Below, piece after piece: positions 50,248 through 59,149 of a stretch of DNA of 64,000 nucleotides. A program made the translations under genes and the position numbers. A model generated the notes under the pieces. The model saw nothing but the letters and a program-made list of their open reading frames with translations. It was not told the DNA's origin and ran no database searches. How positions within the stretch are numbered: the stretch's first letter is position 1; each line of letters starts with the position of its first letter. Location: positions 62,001-126,000 of the forward strand of contig JBDHWQ010000005.1 in assembly GCA_039810245.1 (NCBI GenBank), in the 5' to 3' direction. The stretch is from CALDSL01 sp039810245. Lineage in GTDB: Bacteria > Chloroflexota > Anaerolineae > Anaerolineales > Anaerolineaceae.

Positions 50248-51462
50248 ATGAAAATACTGCGATCCAACCTGGTGATTCTATTTTTCCTGATGGTGGTTGT
50301 GATGATCGGCTTTGGCCTGATCATTCCAATCATGCCGTTCTATGTCGAATCAATGGGCGCGGATGCCAAGCAGCTCGGCTTTTTGATGGCCGTGTTCAGC
50401 ATCATGCAGTTCATTTTTGCGCCCATGTGGGGCTCCATCTCCGACCGCATCGGCCGCAAGCCGGTGCTGCTGCTGGGCGCGCTGGGCAATGCCCTGACGC
50501 AGGTGATGATGGGCTTCGCCACCCAGTACTGGATGCTGTTCGCGGCACGCGCGCTGGCGGGGGTGCTGTCTTCGGCCACCATGCCCACTGCTATGGCATA
50601 CATCGGCGACAGCACCGACCACAGCCGGCGCAGCGGCGCGATGGGTATCGTGGGCGCGGCGATGGGCGTGGGCATGGTGCTCGGCCCGGGGCTGGGCGGC
50701 TGGCTGGCGGGGCATTCGCTGTCTACACCGTTTTTCCTGGCCGGCGCGGCCTCGATGCTGGCGGTGCTGCTGATCCTGCTGTTCCTGCCCGAGTCGCTGC
50801 CCAAAGAAGCGCGCGAGCAGCACCAGGGCGAGCGCATCCGGGGGCCGCAATTGAGTGCCATGTGGCGCGAACTGTGGGGGCCGGTAGGATTCCTGTTGTT
50901 CCTGGCCTTCCTGGTCAATTTTGCACTGGCCAACTTTGAAGGCATTTTTGGCCTGTACGCCGCCAAGCGTTTCGATTATGGCCCGGGGCAGGTGGGTACG
51001 ATCATGACCGTGATCGGGCTGGTATCGGCCGTGGTGCAGGGGCTGGCCACTGGTCCGGCTTCGCGCCGGTTCGGTGAGGGGAACGTGATTAAGGCCTCGC
51101 TGGCAGCCAGCGCGGTCGGCTTTTTACTCATGCTGCTGGCCAATAACTTTGCCACCGTGCTGCTGACGGTGGGGCTGTTCGTCACCGCAAACGCCATGCT
51201 GCGCCCGGCCATCGCCAGTGTTACGTCCAAACAGACCGTCGGGGGGCAGGGCATAGCCATGGGCCTCAACAACGCGTTCCAAAGCCTGGGCCGCACCATC
51301 GGCCCGCTGTGGGCCGGTTTTATGTTTGATCTGCGCCTGTCGCTGCCCTATCTGACCGCCGCAATTATCCTGTTCTTCACCTACCTGTACAGCCTGCGCG
51401 TACCGCATAAGCGCCTTGACCCGGCGCTGGCGGAACAAACAGTGCCGGCCAGCATGGACTAA
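50248..51462 (+). CDS. MFS efflux transporter, TetA/multidrug type
   Basis: 404 residues with 12 predicted helices. Motif A GSISDRIGRKPVLL follows helix 2 and the helix-5 antiporter motif appears as GAAMGVGMVLGPGLGG, which place it with 12-TM drug:H+ antiporters related to TetA and Bcr. The drug is unknown. The long leader and consensus promoter suggest control at the level of transcript elongation or translation. Its stop overlaps the convergent kynureninase gene by 4 bp. Confidence 0.9.
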   Translation: MKILRSNLVILFFLMVVVMIGFGLIIPIMPFYVESMGADAKQLGFLMAVFSIMQFIFAPMWGSISDRIGRKPVLLLGALGNALTQVMMGFATQYWMLFAARALAGVLSSATMPTAMAYIGDSTDHSRRSGAMGIVGAAMGVGMVLGPGLGGWLAGHSLSTPFFLAGAASMLAVLLILLFLPESLPKEAREQHQGERIRGPQLSAMWRELWGPVGFLLFLAFLVNFALANFEGIFGLYAAKRFDYGPGQVGTIMTVIGLVSAVVQGLATGPASRRFGEGNVIKASLAASAVGFLLMLLANNFATVLLTVGLFVTANAMLRPAIASVTSKQTVGGQGIAMGLNNAFQSLGRTIGPLWAGFMFDLRLSLPYLTAAIILFFTYLYSLRVPHKRLDPALAEQTVPASMD

Positions 51463-52721
51463 GTTACCGCCGCGCGCGTGGTGGGGTAGCGCCGGTAGCG
51501 GCCTTCGACCATTACCACGCGGATGCGCTCCACCGCCTGCCACACATCCTCAAACGAGGTGTACAGCGGGGCGAGACCCAGCCGCAGGTTGTCCGGCTCG
51601 CGGAAATCGGGGAGTACGTTCATTTCCTCGATCAACGCGCGGTTGATTCGGTAGCCTTCCGGGTGGCGTACGCTGACGTGCGAGCCACGACGCGCTGCAT
51701 CGCGCGGCGTGCCCAGGCTGAAGCCGTGCGCGGCCAGGAGCGCGTCCACCAGGTCGATCATGTATCCGGTGAGAGCGATGGACTTGGCGCGCAGCCGGGC
51801 GATGCCTGCTTCGGCCAGTAGATCCACGCCGCTTTCCATCGCCAACGTGGAGAGGATGGGCGGCGTGCCGGCCAGGAAGCGCCGGATGCCATCCGCGGGG
51901 CGGTAGTCCAGGTCGAAGGCGAACGGCGCGGTATCGCCAAACCAGCCCCAGATGGGTGAGAGCGCTTCGCCTTGCAGCGCGCGGTTGACGTACAGAAATG
52001 CCGGCGCGCCCGGCCCGCCGTTGAGATACTTGTAGGTGCAGCCCACGGCAAAATCCGCGCCCCATTCGTCCAGCACTACCGGCACAGCACCGACCGAATG
52101 GCTGAGGTCCCACAGAACCAGCGCTCCCTGTTCGTGCGCGCGGCGGGTGATGACCGCTGCGTCGTACAGATAGCCGCTTTTGAAAACCACGTGCGAAAGC
52201 GTCACCAGCGCGGTATCTTCATCGATTGCTGCCAATGTGTTGTCAAGATCAGCGCTGATGCCGTCGCCGGACGGCACGACCTGGATGCGGCAGCGGTCAT
52301 TGAGCAGGCGGTTGCAGCCTTGCAGCACGTACAGGTCAGATGGGAAGTTGAACGCGTCGGTGACGATCTTTGATCGCCCGGGTCGCAGAATCAGTGCTGC
52401 CATGGCTAGCTTGAACAGGTTGACCGTGGTGGAATCACTGACCGCCACCTGGCCGGGGGCTGCGCCCACGAACGCGCCAATCTTATCGCCCACGCGCGTG
52501 GCGGCTTCAAACCAGTTGTCACCCCAAGAGCGGATCAGGTTAGCGCCCCACTGCTGCTCCACCACCTGCTGAACGCGCTGCATCGTATCGCGCGGCAGGC
52601 GGCCAAGCGAGTTACCATCCATGTACACCATGTCATCGTTGGAGATGAAGAACTGTTCCCGGTATCCGGCCAGAGCGTCCTGCCGGTCGAGTGAACGCGC
52701 GTACGCTCGTGAGGAGTCCAT
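51459..52721 (-). CDS. kynU: Kynureninase
   Basis: A 420-residue PLP enzyme that cleaves kynurenine to anthranilate and alanine. The N-terminal YMDGNSLGRLP, DSTTVNLFKL, WDLSHSVGAVP (PLP-ring Asp) and CTYKYLNGGPG (Schiff-base Lys) motifs are all typical of KynU. Its ATG shares one base with the stop of the upstream formyltransferase gene (TAATG), so they are coupled. No tryptophan dioxygenase or kynurenine formamidase gene is in the window. Confidence 0.92.
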   Translation of the reverse strand: MDSSRAYARSLDRQDALAGYREQFFISNDDMVYMDGNSLGRLPRDTMQRVQQVVEQQWGANLIRSWGDNWFEAATRVGDKIGAFVGAAPGQVAVSDSTTVNLFKLAMAALILRPGRSKIVTDAFNFPSDLYVLQGCNRLLNDRCRIQVVPSGDGISADLDNTLAAIDEDTALVTLSHVVFKSGYLYDAAVITRRAHEQGALVLWDLSHSVGAVPVVLDEWGADFAVGCTYKYLNGGPGAPAFLYVNRALQGEALSPIWGWFGDTAPFAFDLDYRPADGIRRFLAGTPPILSTLAMESGVDLLAEAGIARLRAKSIALTGYMIDLVDALLAAHGFSLGTPRDAARRGSHVSVRHPEGYRINRALIEEMNVLPDFREPDNLRLGLAPLYTSFEDVWQAVERIRVVMVEGRYRRYPTTRAAVT

Positions 52722-53452
52722 TATTCCTTCCCTTCGCTGGCGAAATATGAATATGTGCCATCCGCCAGTCGTTTTTTACCTTCTTCCAGCAGGTCGTCGG
52801 GGATGACTTTGAACGTTTCGCCCACGCCGCGATCCTGGGGCTCGCGCGGCACGTCGCCCAGCGCGAAGGCCTGCAGCGCGCGTACCATAAGCTGTGCCGA
52901 AAGGCGAGCTACGCGATAATTCAGGCTCTCGTAGGTGTCGGTACGGTATACAGGAAGCTGTTCACGGTAGATGATGTCGCCGGTGTCGATGCCGGGGTCG
53001 ATAAAATGCACCGTAGAGCCGACTGGGAAGTCTTTGTACAACGCCCAGCCCACAGAAGCTGAGCCGCGCAGCCAGGGTAGCAGACCGGGGTGGGCGTTGA
53101 GCGTGGCGCGCGCCGGGATAGCCAGGATATTGGGCTTGATAATGCGCGTGCCGCCCAGCACCAGCAGATCCGGCCGCGCTGCTTCCAGCAGCGACTGGCA
53201 GCCCGGGTCGTTGTGGTTCCGTACCGCGTAAACCGGAATGCCGGTTCCGGTGACCAACTGATTGATGCGCGGCGGTAGCGACTGCCCGGCCATGCGCGCC
53301 AGAAACTTCTCGCGCTCGAGGTCGCCCACCGACGAGACTTCCTGAAGGATGAGGGCGGGCGCGAACCCATTTTCGAGCAGCGCCTGGAGCATCTCGCGCC
53401 CGTAGGGGTGCTCTTCCAGGACCAGGTAGGCAAAGCGCAGGGGGGCAGGCAT
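52721..53452 (-). CDS. Formyltransferase-fold protein (formyl_trans_N)
   Basis: 243 residues with the catalytic triad of the formyltransferase fold: N119 and H121 in LNAHPGLLPWLRG and D156 in IDPGIDTGDI. The family includes GAR transformylase, methionyl-tRNA formyltransferase and sugar N-formyltransferases, all using formyl-tetrahydrofolate. It lacks the C-terminal Fmt domain, so it is not a standard Met-tRNA formyltransferase. Coupling to kynU raises the idea of a role with N-formylkynurenine, which is speculation. GGAGAA precedes the ATG. Confidence 0.85.
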   Translation of the reverse strand: MPAPLRFAYLVLEEHPYGREMLQALLENGFAPALILQEVSSVGDLEREKFLARMAGQSLPPRINQLVTGTGIPVYAVRNHNDPGCQSLLEAARPDLLVLGGTRIIKPNILAIPARATLNAHPGLLPWLRGSASVGWALYKDFPVGSTVHFIDPGIDTGDIIYREQLPVYRTDTYESLNYRVARLSAQLMVRALQAFALGDVPREPQDRGVGETFKVIPDDLLEEGKKRLADGTYSYFASEGKE

Positions 53453-53520
53453 GGTTTTCTCCGTGAATGTCAGTGTGGTATACGCTCAACGGATATTATA
53501 GGGGAGAACCGGCGGTGAGA

Positions 53521-53550
53521 ATCAAAACCCCCGGTCAGGTGGCCGGGGGT
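53521..53550 (-). terminator. Terminator of the cytochrome oxidase operon
   Basis: On the minus strand an 8-bp GC hairpin (53550-53543 with 53534-53527) is followed by TTTTGATT, 27 bp after the last cox gene. Confidence 0.7.
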
Positions 53551-53576
53551 ACGGTAACCCATAAATTTGTTTGCGC

Positions 53577-53855
53577 TTACGGCGTGGCGACGACCAGGAA
53601 TATGACCAGCGGGGCGATCAGCACCAGGCCGAGAACGAACATCACCGCGAACAGGCGGCTGTCAAATTTGAGGTGCATGAAATACAGCACCACCAGGGCA
53701 GCTTTGGCCACGGCCAGCGCCAGCAGCAGGCCGAGCTTGAGGCCACCGGTCAGGTAGCTGACACCGACTTCGATGGCGGTCAGCACCACCAGGGCGATCA
53801 ATACCAGCCCGTAGCGCGGGGCGGCGTGGCGTTCGGAGGAAGGTTGCTCAGACAT
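53577..53855 (-). CDS. Cytochrome c oxidase subunit IV, prokaryotic type
   Basis: A 92-residue membrane protein with three helices and the family signature VVLYFMHLKFDSR. It is the last gene of the oxidase operon, 9 bp after the second subunit III gene. Subunit IV aids assembly of the Cu site region in aa3 oxidases. Confidence 0.88.
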   Translation of the reverse strand: MSEQPSSERHAAPRYGLVLIALVVLTAIEVGVSYLTGGLKLGLLLALAVAKAALVVLYFMHLKFDSRLFAVMFVLGLVLIAPLVIFLVVATP

Positions 53856-53864
53856 GCGCGGCTC

Positions 53865-54452
53865 CTACAACAGGTAGAACACAGTAAACAGGACGATCCA
53901 AACCACGTCAACGAAGTGCCAGTACAGCCCAAAGACTTCCACGCCGTGAAAACGCTCTTTGCTGTAGGCCTTCTGGCGGATGCCCAGCAGGATAAAGATG
54001 ACCCACAACAGGCCGATAAAGACATGCGTCCCGTGGATGCCGGTAGTGGTCAGAAATGGGCTGCCAAACGGCGAGTCGAACCACACGCCTTCGCGGTACA
54101 GGATCGTCCACTCGAATGCCTGGCCGCCCAGGAACATCGCCCCCAGCACCAGCACCGCGATCATATTGTTGCGCAATCCTTTGATGCTGCCGCTGCGCAG
54201 CGCTTCGAGCGCGCGCACCACCATAAAGCTGCTCAAGATCAGGATAAAGGTATTGAGCGCGATTAGCGGAATGCTCAGCCCGGCTTTGACCTCGGCAAAT
54301 TCTTCAGGATGATGGCTCTGGAACAGCAGGTACGAGCCGATCAGCGCGCCGAACAGGATGATTTCACCGCTGAGGAAGACCCAAAAGCCCACCTTGGTGT
54401 TTTCCCGCTGTGGGACGTAGGCTTCATGCACGGGATGGATTTCTTCACTCAT
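53865..54452 (-). CDS. Cytochrome c oxidase subunit III (second copy)
   Basis: A 195-residue protein with five helices: KVGFWVFLSGEIILFGALIG, GIHGTHVFIGLLW and WHFVDVVWIVLFTVFYLL are subunit III features, including the membrane Glu in SGEIILFG. It starts inside the end of the small upstream gene (8-bp overlap). Another subunit III gene lies 1.1 kb upstream in the same operon. Confidence 0.9.
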   Translation of the reverse strand: MSEEIHPVHEAYVPQRENTKVGFWVFLSGEIILFGALIGSYLLFQSHHPEEFAEVKAGLSIPLIALNTFILILSSFMVVRALEALRSGSIKGLRNNMIAVLVLGAMFLGGQAFEWTILYREGVWFDSPFGSPFLTTTGIHGTHVFIGLLWVIFILLGIRQKAYSKERFHGVEVFGLYWHFVDVVWIVLFTVFYLL

Positions 54453-54660
54453 GGCGGCGCTCCTCGTGTTCTACTTCCACCGGGTTGGCAGCCAGGTCGG
54501 CAGCGCGGATTTCGTTGGCCCACCCGAAGATCGAGACGATCAGCAGGATGATGCCCACCACGGCGATGATCCAGGTGGCGAGGATGCCAATCGCGATCAG
54601 GATGATGGCAACCGCCATGACCGGCGGCCAGACAGAGATTTGCGGGACGTGTTCGTGCAT
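54445..54660 (-). CDS. Small two-helix oxidase-associated membrane protein
   Basis: 71 residues, starting MHEHVPQISVWPPVMA, with two hydrophobic helices (about 12-46) and an acidic tail. Its place between ctaG and the second subunit III gene, with a 2-bp gap and an 8-bp overlap, makes it a probable small oxidase subunit similar to the subunit 4 / CtaF type. The start ATG is at 54660. Confidence 0.75.
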   Translation of the reverse strand: MHEHVPQISVWPPVMAVAIILIAIGILATWIIAVVGIILLIVSIFGWANEIRAADLAANPVEVEHEERRHE

Positions 54661-54662
54661 GG

Positions 54663-55538
54663 TTACTCCTGAAGTTTCGGCAGCGGGTTGGCCAGTTCGG
54701 GAGCATCTTCGTCCGGCTGCTGGCGCTGCACGTATTGGAACCACTGGAAAAATACGATACTGAAAGCAAGGAAAAACAGTGCGTTCCCCGGGATCCACAT
54801 GATCAGCCCGCTGAGCTGCTGGTCGTCCAGCGGTGAAAGGCCGAACACCTGCGCCTGGCTGCCGTAATACGGGTAGAGGATGGAAGGCGTAAATGTAATC
54901 CAGGCTGAGAGGGCAGTGGATGGGAACATCATCACAAACAGGTAAAAGAGCTGCGCGGTGAGACTGGCGCGCGGCGCCGCCTCATCAAAGCGGCTGTAGA
55001 CCGGCCACCAGCCGATCACCGCCGATGCCAGAAAGGTGAGGTGCATGAAGATGTGGACCGGTTCCTCTTCCAGCGCCAGGTTATACAGGCGCGGGATGTG
55101 CCAGAGCAGGAACACGCCGTTGAAGATCAGGAAGGCCGGGATAGGGCGGGTGACCTCGTAAGCGAACTTGCGCAGCCAGGGCGCGCGCACCAGGTGGTTG
55201 AGCAGCCCACTGGGCACGCCCAGCAGCCACAGCACCGGCGCAAAACCGATCAGCAGAATATGCTGCACCATGTGGGCAGAGAACAGGTAGTTGTCTGAAA
55301 GGTTGTCCAGCGGTGAGATCAATGCCAGGAACACCACCAGGTTGCCCAACAGGAAGGATGCCTGGCGCAGCCGCGTGACGGGCGGGCCGTACTGCGCGCG
55401 GCGGCGGTAACCGTTGGCCAGGTACAGGTAAACAGCCGTGATGATCGCCAGTCCAGCCAGCACGCTGGGATACCACGACCAGCTCCACAGGCCGCCGCCC
55501 GATCCATGATAGACCACCGCGGAAATAGCCAGCATCAT
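54663..55538 (-). CDS. Cytochrome c oxidase assembly protein, CtaG/caa3 type
   Basis: A 291-residue membrane protein with about seven helices and conserved His and Met residues (FSAHMVQHILLIG, LLWHIPRLYNL, VHIFMHLTF) as in the CtaG (caa3_CtaG) family that delivers copper or helps assemble the CuB site. The ATG at 55538, with GAGG just upstream, is chosen over longer options because the earlier frame overlaps subunit III. Confidence 0.88.
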   Translation of the reverse strand: MMLAISAVVYHGSGGGLWSWSWYPSVLAGLAIITAVYLYLANGYRRRAQYGPPVTRLRQASFLLGNLVVFLALISPLDNLSDNYLFSAHMVQHILLIGFAPVLWLLGVPSGLLNHLVRAPWLRKFAYEVTRPIPAFLIFNGVFLLWHIPRLYNLALEEEPVHIFMHLTFLASAVIGWWPVYSRFDEAAPRASLTAQLFYLFVMMFPSTALSAWITFTPSILYPYYGSQAQVFGLSPLDDQQLSGLIMWIPGNALFFLAFSIVFFQWFQYVQRQQPDEDAPELANPLPKLQE

Positions 55539-55543
55539 TTCCC

Positions 55544-56110
55544 TCACACCAGATACAGCACGCTGAACAACACCAACCACACAGCAGCGACGTAATACCA
55601 GAACCACGCGCTGACTTCCACGGCAACGTGTCGCCGGGCGGTGAAGTCTCCCAGTCGAGCGCGGAAGAACACCAGCGCCAGCATGATTACGCCGGCCAGC
55701 AGGTGCAGCGCGTGAAAGCCCATCAGGGTGAGGAACACGCCGCCGAAGCCGTGGTCGCTGGGGGTCATGTTATTGCTGGTGTATTCCAACACCTGACCGG
55801 CCACAAAGACCAGCCCCAGCAGCAGTGTTACTGCCGACCAGCGCGCCAGCATGGGCTGCCGGCCAGAACGGATGGCGCGCAGCGCCAGCCACATGGTAAC
55901 TACCGATGCCAGCAAGATGAGCGTGTTGACGCCTGGTACGGCCAGCCGCGCCAGGGGGGCGCCGTCCAGCGGCCAGGGGTACATCCCGCGCATGAACAGG
56001 TACGCCGATACCAGCGGGCCGAAGAAGAAGGTCTCCGAGCCCAGCACCACCAGCATGGCCACTTTGGCGCTGTCCATGCCAGAACGAGAACGAGTAGTTG
56101 CCTGGTTCAT
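55544..56110 (-). CDS. ctaE: Cytochrome c oxidase subunit III (first copy)
   Basis: 188 residues with five helices. It has the membrane Glu in LVVLGSETFFFG, GFHALHLLAGVIM and WFWYYVAAVWLVLF, all typical of subunit III. AGGAG precedes the ATG. It follows coxA by 9 bp. Confidence 0.9.
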   Translation of the reverse strand: MNQATTRSRSGMDSAKVAMLVVLGSETFFFGPLVSAYLFMRGMYPWPLDGAPLARLAVPGVNTLILLASVVTMWLALRAIRSGRQPMLARWSAVTLLLGLVFVAGQVLEYTSNNMTPSDHGFGGVFLTLMGFHALHLLAGVIMLALVFFRARLGDFTARRHVAVEVSAWFWYYVAAVWLVLFSVLYLV

Positions 56111-56119
56111 GCGCTGCTC

Positions 56120-57757
56120 CTAATGCGTATCCGCCATATCCGGGTGCTTGGCGTCCCACAGCGGGCGGCGCGAGCGCACAGCCGGAATTTCGGCAAAGTT
56201 TTCCGCCGGGGGCGGGGAAGAGGTGGTCCATTCCAGCGTAAAGCCGTCCCAGGGGTCCTGTGGGTTGGTCGGGCGGCTGCGCAGGGTGACGATCAGGTTG
56301 ATCAGGATGATCAGGAAGCCGAGCGCGGTGATAAACGCGCCAACCGTCTCAAACAGGTTCCAGAAAGCCCAGCCGGTATCCGCCGGGTAGGTGTAAATAC
56401 GGCGCGGCATGCCGGCCAGCCCCAGGTAGTGCATGGGGAAAAAGACCATGTTCATACCGACCATAATCGTCCAAAACGAGAGCTTGCCCAACCGCTCGCT
56501 CAGCATGCGGCCGGTCATTTTGGGGAACCAGTAGAATAACCCGGAGAGGAAGCCCAGGATGGTGCCGCCAAACAACACGTAGTGGAAGTGCCCCACCACA
56601 TAATAAGTATCTGTCACCTGCCAGTCTACCGGCACGGAGGCGACATGAATGCCGGTGATGCCGCCGATAACGAACATGACGATAAAGCCCATCGCAAAGA
56701 GCAGCGGCGTATCAAAGCGCAGCTTGCCGCCCCACATGGTGGCCAGCCAGGAAAATATCTTCACCCCGGTTGGCACGCCGATGAGGAAACTGTCGGCGGC
56801 AAAGAACAGTAGCGAGATGGTGGACATGCCGGTGGAGAACATGTGGTGCGCCCAAACGGTGAAAGACAGCACGCCAATGGCCGCGGTGGAGAACGCGATT
56901 GCCATAAAGCCGAACAGCGGCTTGCGCGAGAACACAGGGATGACTTCTGACATAATGCCCATAGCTGGCAGGACGAGGATGTATACCTCAGGATGTCCGA
57001 AGAACCAGAAGATATGCTGCCACAGCATGGCGTTGCCGCCCTGTGCCGTATTGAAGAATACCGTGCCAAGCTGTCGGTCGAGCAGCAACAGCGCCGCCGC
57101 AACGATAAGGCTGGGGAATGCGAAAATACCGATTAAGGAGGTAATCAGCATGTTCCATACGAACATGGGCACTTTGGTGATGCTCATGCCGCGCGCGCGA
57201 AGCTGGAAGATGGTAACGATGATATTGATTGAACCGACGGTGGAGGAGATGGCCAGGCCGATGACGCCCAGGCTCCAAAAGTCCATGCGCATGCCGGGTG
57301 AGAAAGCGCGCTCGGTCATGGGCGCGTAGGCGAACCAGCCTTTATCCGGCGCGCCGCCCAGCAGGAAGCTGCTGTACATGAACAACCCGCCCAGCGCAAA
57401 CAGCCAGTAGCTGAGCGCGTTCAGGCGCGGGAAGACCATATCGCGCGCGCCGATCATCAACGGTACAAAGTAGTTGGCAAAGCCGATGGCGATGGGCATG
57501 GCACCCAGGAAGATCATGGTCAGGCCGTGCATGGTGAATACCTGGTTATAGGCATCCGGCCCCAGCACCTGCGCGCCGGGTTGGGCCAACTGCAGGCGGA
57601 TGAGCAGCGCTTCGATGCCGCCCACCAGAAAGAAGATGAAGGCCGTGGCCAGATAAAGGATACCGATGCGCTTGTGGTCAGTGGTGAGCGCCCAGGAGAG
57701 CAGCTTGCTCTTTTCGGCGCGGCGCATGTATGGGAAAGTACCTGCTTGCGAAGTCAT
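56120..57757 (-). CDS. ctaD: Cytochrome c oxidase subunit I
   Basis: A 545-residue heme-copper oxidase core with twelve helices. It has the low-spin heme ligand in FTMHGLTM, the CuB/His-Tyr site in FFGHPEVYILVLP, VWAHHMF, and the heme-a3/a ligands in GHFHYVLFGG, which is a type A signature. It reduces O2 to water and pumps protons. GAGGAGAA precedes the ATG. It lies between coxB and subunit III as in most aa3 operons. Confidence 0.95.
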   Translation of the reverse strand: MTSQAGTFPYMRRAEKSKLLSWALTTDHKRIGILYLATAFIFFLVGGIEALLIRLQLAQPGAQVLGPDAYNQVFTMHGLTMIFLGAMPIAIGFANYFVPLMIGARDMVFPRLNALSYWLFALGGLFMYSSFLLGGAPDKGWFAYAPMTERAFSPGMRMDFWSLGVIGLAISSTVGSINIIVTIFQLRARGMSITKVPMFVWNMLITSLIGIFAFPSLIVAAALLLLDRQLGTVFFNTAQGGNAMLWQHIFWFFGHPEVYILVLPAMGIMSEVIPVFSRKPLFGFMAIAFSTAAIGVLSFTVWAHHMFSTGMSTISLLFFAADSFLIGVPTGVKIFSWLATMWGGKLRFDTPLLFAMGFIVMFVIGGITGIHVASVPVDWQVTDTYYVVGHFHYVLFGGTILGFLSGLFYWFPKMTGRMLSERLGKLSFWTIMVGMNMVFFPMHYLGLAGMPRRIYTYPADTGWAFWNLFETVGAFITALGFLIILINLIVTLRSRPTNPQDPWDGFTLEWTTSSPPPAENFAEIPAVRSRRPLWDAKHPDMADTH

Positions 57758-57776
57758 GGATTCTCCTCGTTTCGCC

Positions 57777-58778
57777 TTAGCGGAGGGTTTTCAAGTAGGC
57801 CATCACGGCTTCAATCTGGTCGTCTGGCAAGCGAATGCCCGCCATCAGGTTGCCGGGCTTGAGCTTGCCCGAGTCGCGCAGCCACTGCTTCATGTTCTCA
57901 TCGTTCAGCTCGAAACCGCCGGCGAAGATGGAGCGCGAATACAGGTGCGTAAGGTTAGGCCCGGTCTTTCCGAGCATGTTGGTGCCATCAATCGCATGGC
58001 ACCCGGCGCATACACCCGCGGTGACAATCTTGCTGCCCTGGGCTTCCAGATCCGTCAGCGTGGAATCTGCCAGCCCGGCCTGCTGTCCTTCCACCCAGGC
58101 CTGGAATGTGCTGGCATCATCAGCAATAACATTGAAATGCATGTTGGCGTGCTGGATGCCGCAAAACTCGGCGCAGTGGCCCATAAAGGTGCCGGCGTTA
58201 TCGGCGCGGATCCACATGCTGTTTTGTTGGCCAGGAACCACGTCAATTTTTCCTGAAAGGTTCGGAACCCAAAACGAATGGATCACATCTACTGAAACCA
58301 GCTCGATGTGCACGTTGGTATCTTCGGGGATGTGCAGCTCATTGGCGGTGGTGATACCAAGATCAGGGTACTGGAACTCCCAGAACCAGCGGTGGCCGAT
58401 GGCGCGCACGGTCAGGTCGCCATTCTCGCGCGGTGGTGCAGCGACGGCGTTCATGGTGCGCACGGTGAGGAAGAAGATAAAGATCACCAGCAGGATGGGG
58501 ATTACCGTCCACAGGATTTCCAGGCGCACATTACCGTGGTTCTGAAACGGCTCCGTAGTATCGCCCGGCTTACGCCGCCCGCGAATGACGGCGATGGTCA
58601 AAAGGACCACCACCAGCAGAAACACCACCACGCCCATCCAGAACAGGATGTTGAAAAGCTGAGCTTTTTCGGCGGCGATGCTCGAGTTGGTGTTAAAGGT
58701 GGTCGTGGCGGGGTTGGCAGTGCACCCGGCCAACAATAGCGAAAAACCGATGAGGGAGATCCATTTACGCCATGCCAT
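57777..58778 (-). CDS. ctaC: Cytochrome c oxidase subunit II with fused cytochrome c (caa3 type)
   Basis: 333 residues. A lipoprotein signal (lipobox LLLAGC) and two membrane helices are followed by a CuA domain with HSFWVPNLSGKIDVVPG and GHCAEFCGIQHANM (both Cys, His and Met ligands present), then a C-terminal cytochrome c domain with CAGCH and a later Met ligand. It takes electrons from cytochrome c or another donor. The ATG at 58778 has AAGGG upstream and precedes the signal peptide; the longer frame to 58850 is not supported. First gene of the operon. Confidence 0.94.
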   Translation of the reverse strand: MAWRKWISLIGFSLLLAGCTANPATTTFNTNSSIAAEKAQLFNILFWMGVVVFLLVVVLLTIAVIRGRRKPGDTTEPFQNHGNVRLEILWTVIPILLVIFIFFLTVRTMNAVAAPPRENGDLTVRAIGHRWFWEFQYPDLGITTANELHIPEDTNVHIELVSVDVIHSFWVPNLSGKIDVVPGQQNSMWIRADNAGTFMGHCAEFCGIQHANMHFNVIADDASTFQAWVEGQQAGLADSTLTDLEAQGSKIVTAGVCAGCHAIDGTNMLGKTGPNLTHLYSRSIFAGGFELNDENMKQWLRDSGKLKPGNLMAGIRLPDDQIEAVMAYLKTLR

Positions 58779-59149
58779 TACTGTAACCCTTTGCACCTTA
58801 CCTGATGTCAGAATCATTGCTCTACGCCTTGACGCGACAAAACCCGGCAATTTTCACTATTATAGGGAAATTGATCCACATTTCCCATGCACCGTTTGGG
58901 TGATTTCGTCAGTCATCCTAAACGGCGCGGATGGGCAAGGCCTGGTTGGTGACAGGGTTGCATCAGTTTGCATTTCATTTATTGTTGCAAAGCAGAGCAA
59001 TGCGGTATAAAATAAAATTGCTATCCAGGGTAGGCTTGACTTCCACCTGGGAAGGTATAACGATTTTCACGGAAACCTTGGTGAAGACCGGTGGGCATGC
59101 CAGCGTTTCGCCAAAACCATCCTATCGGTAAGAAAAGAGAAGGTGCGCT
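58779..59149. other. Divergent intergenic region, cox operon / response regulator
   Basis: No gene is visible. Toward cox, a minus-strand TATAAT lies at 58864-58859. Toward the regulator, TTGTTG (58982-58987) and TATAAA (59006-59011) are 18 nt apart, and AGAGAAGG precedes the ATG at 59150. The leader of about 130 nt holds nothing further I recognise. Confidence 0.4.
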
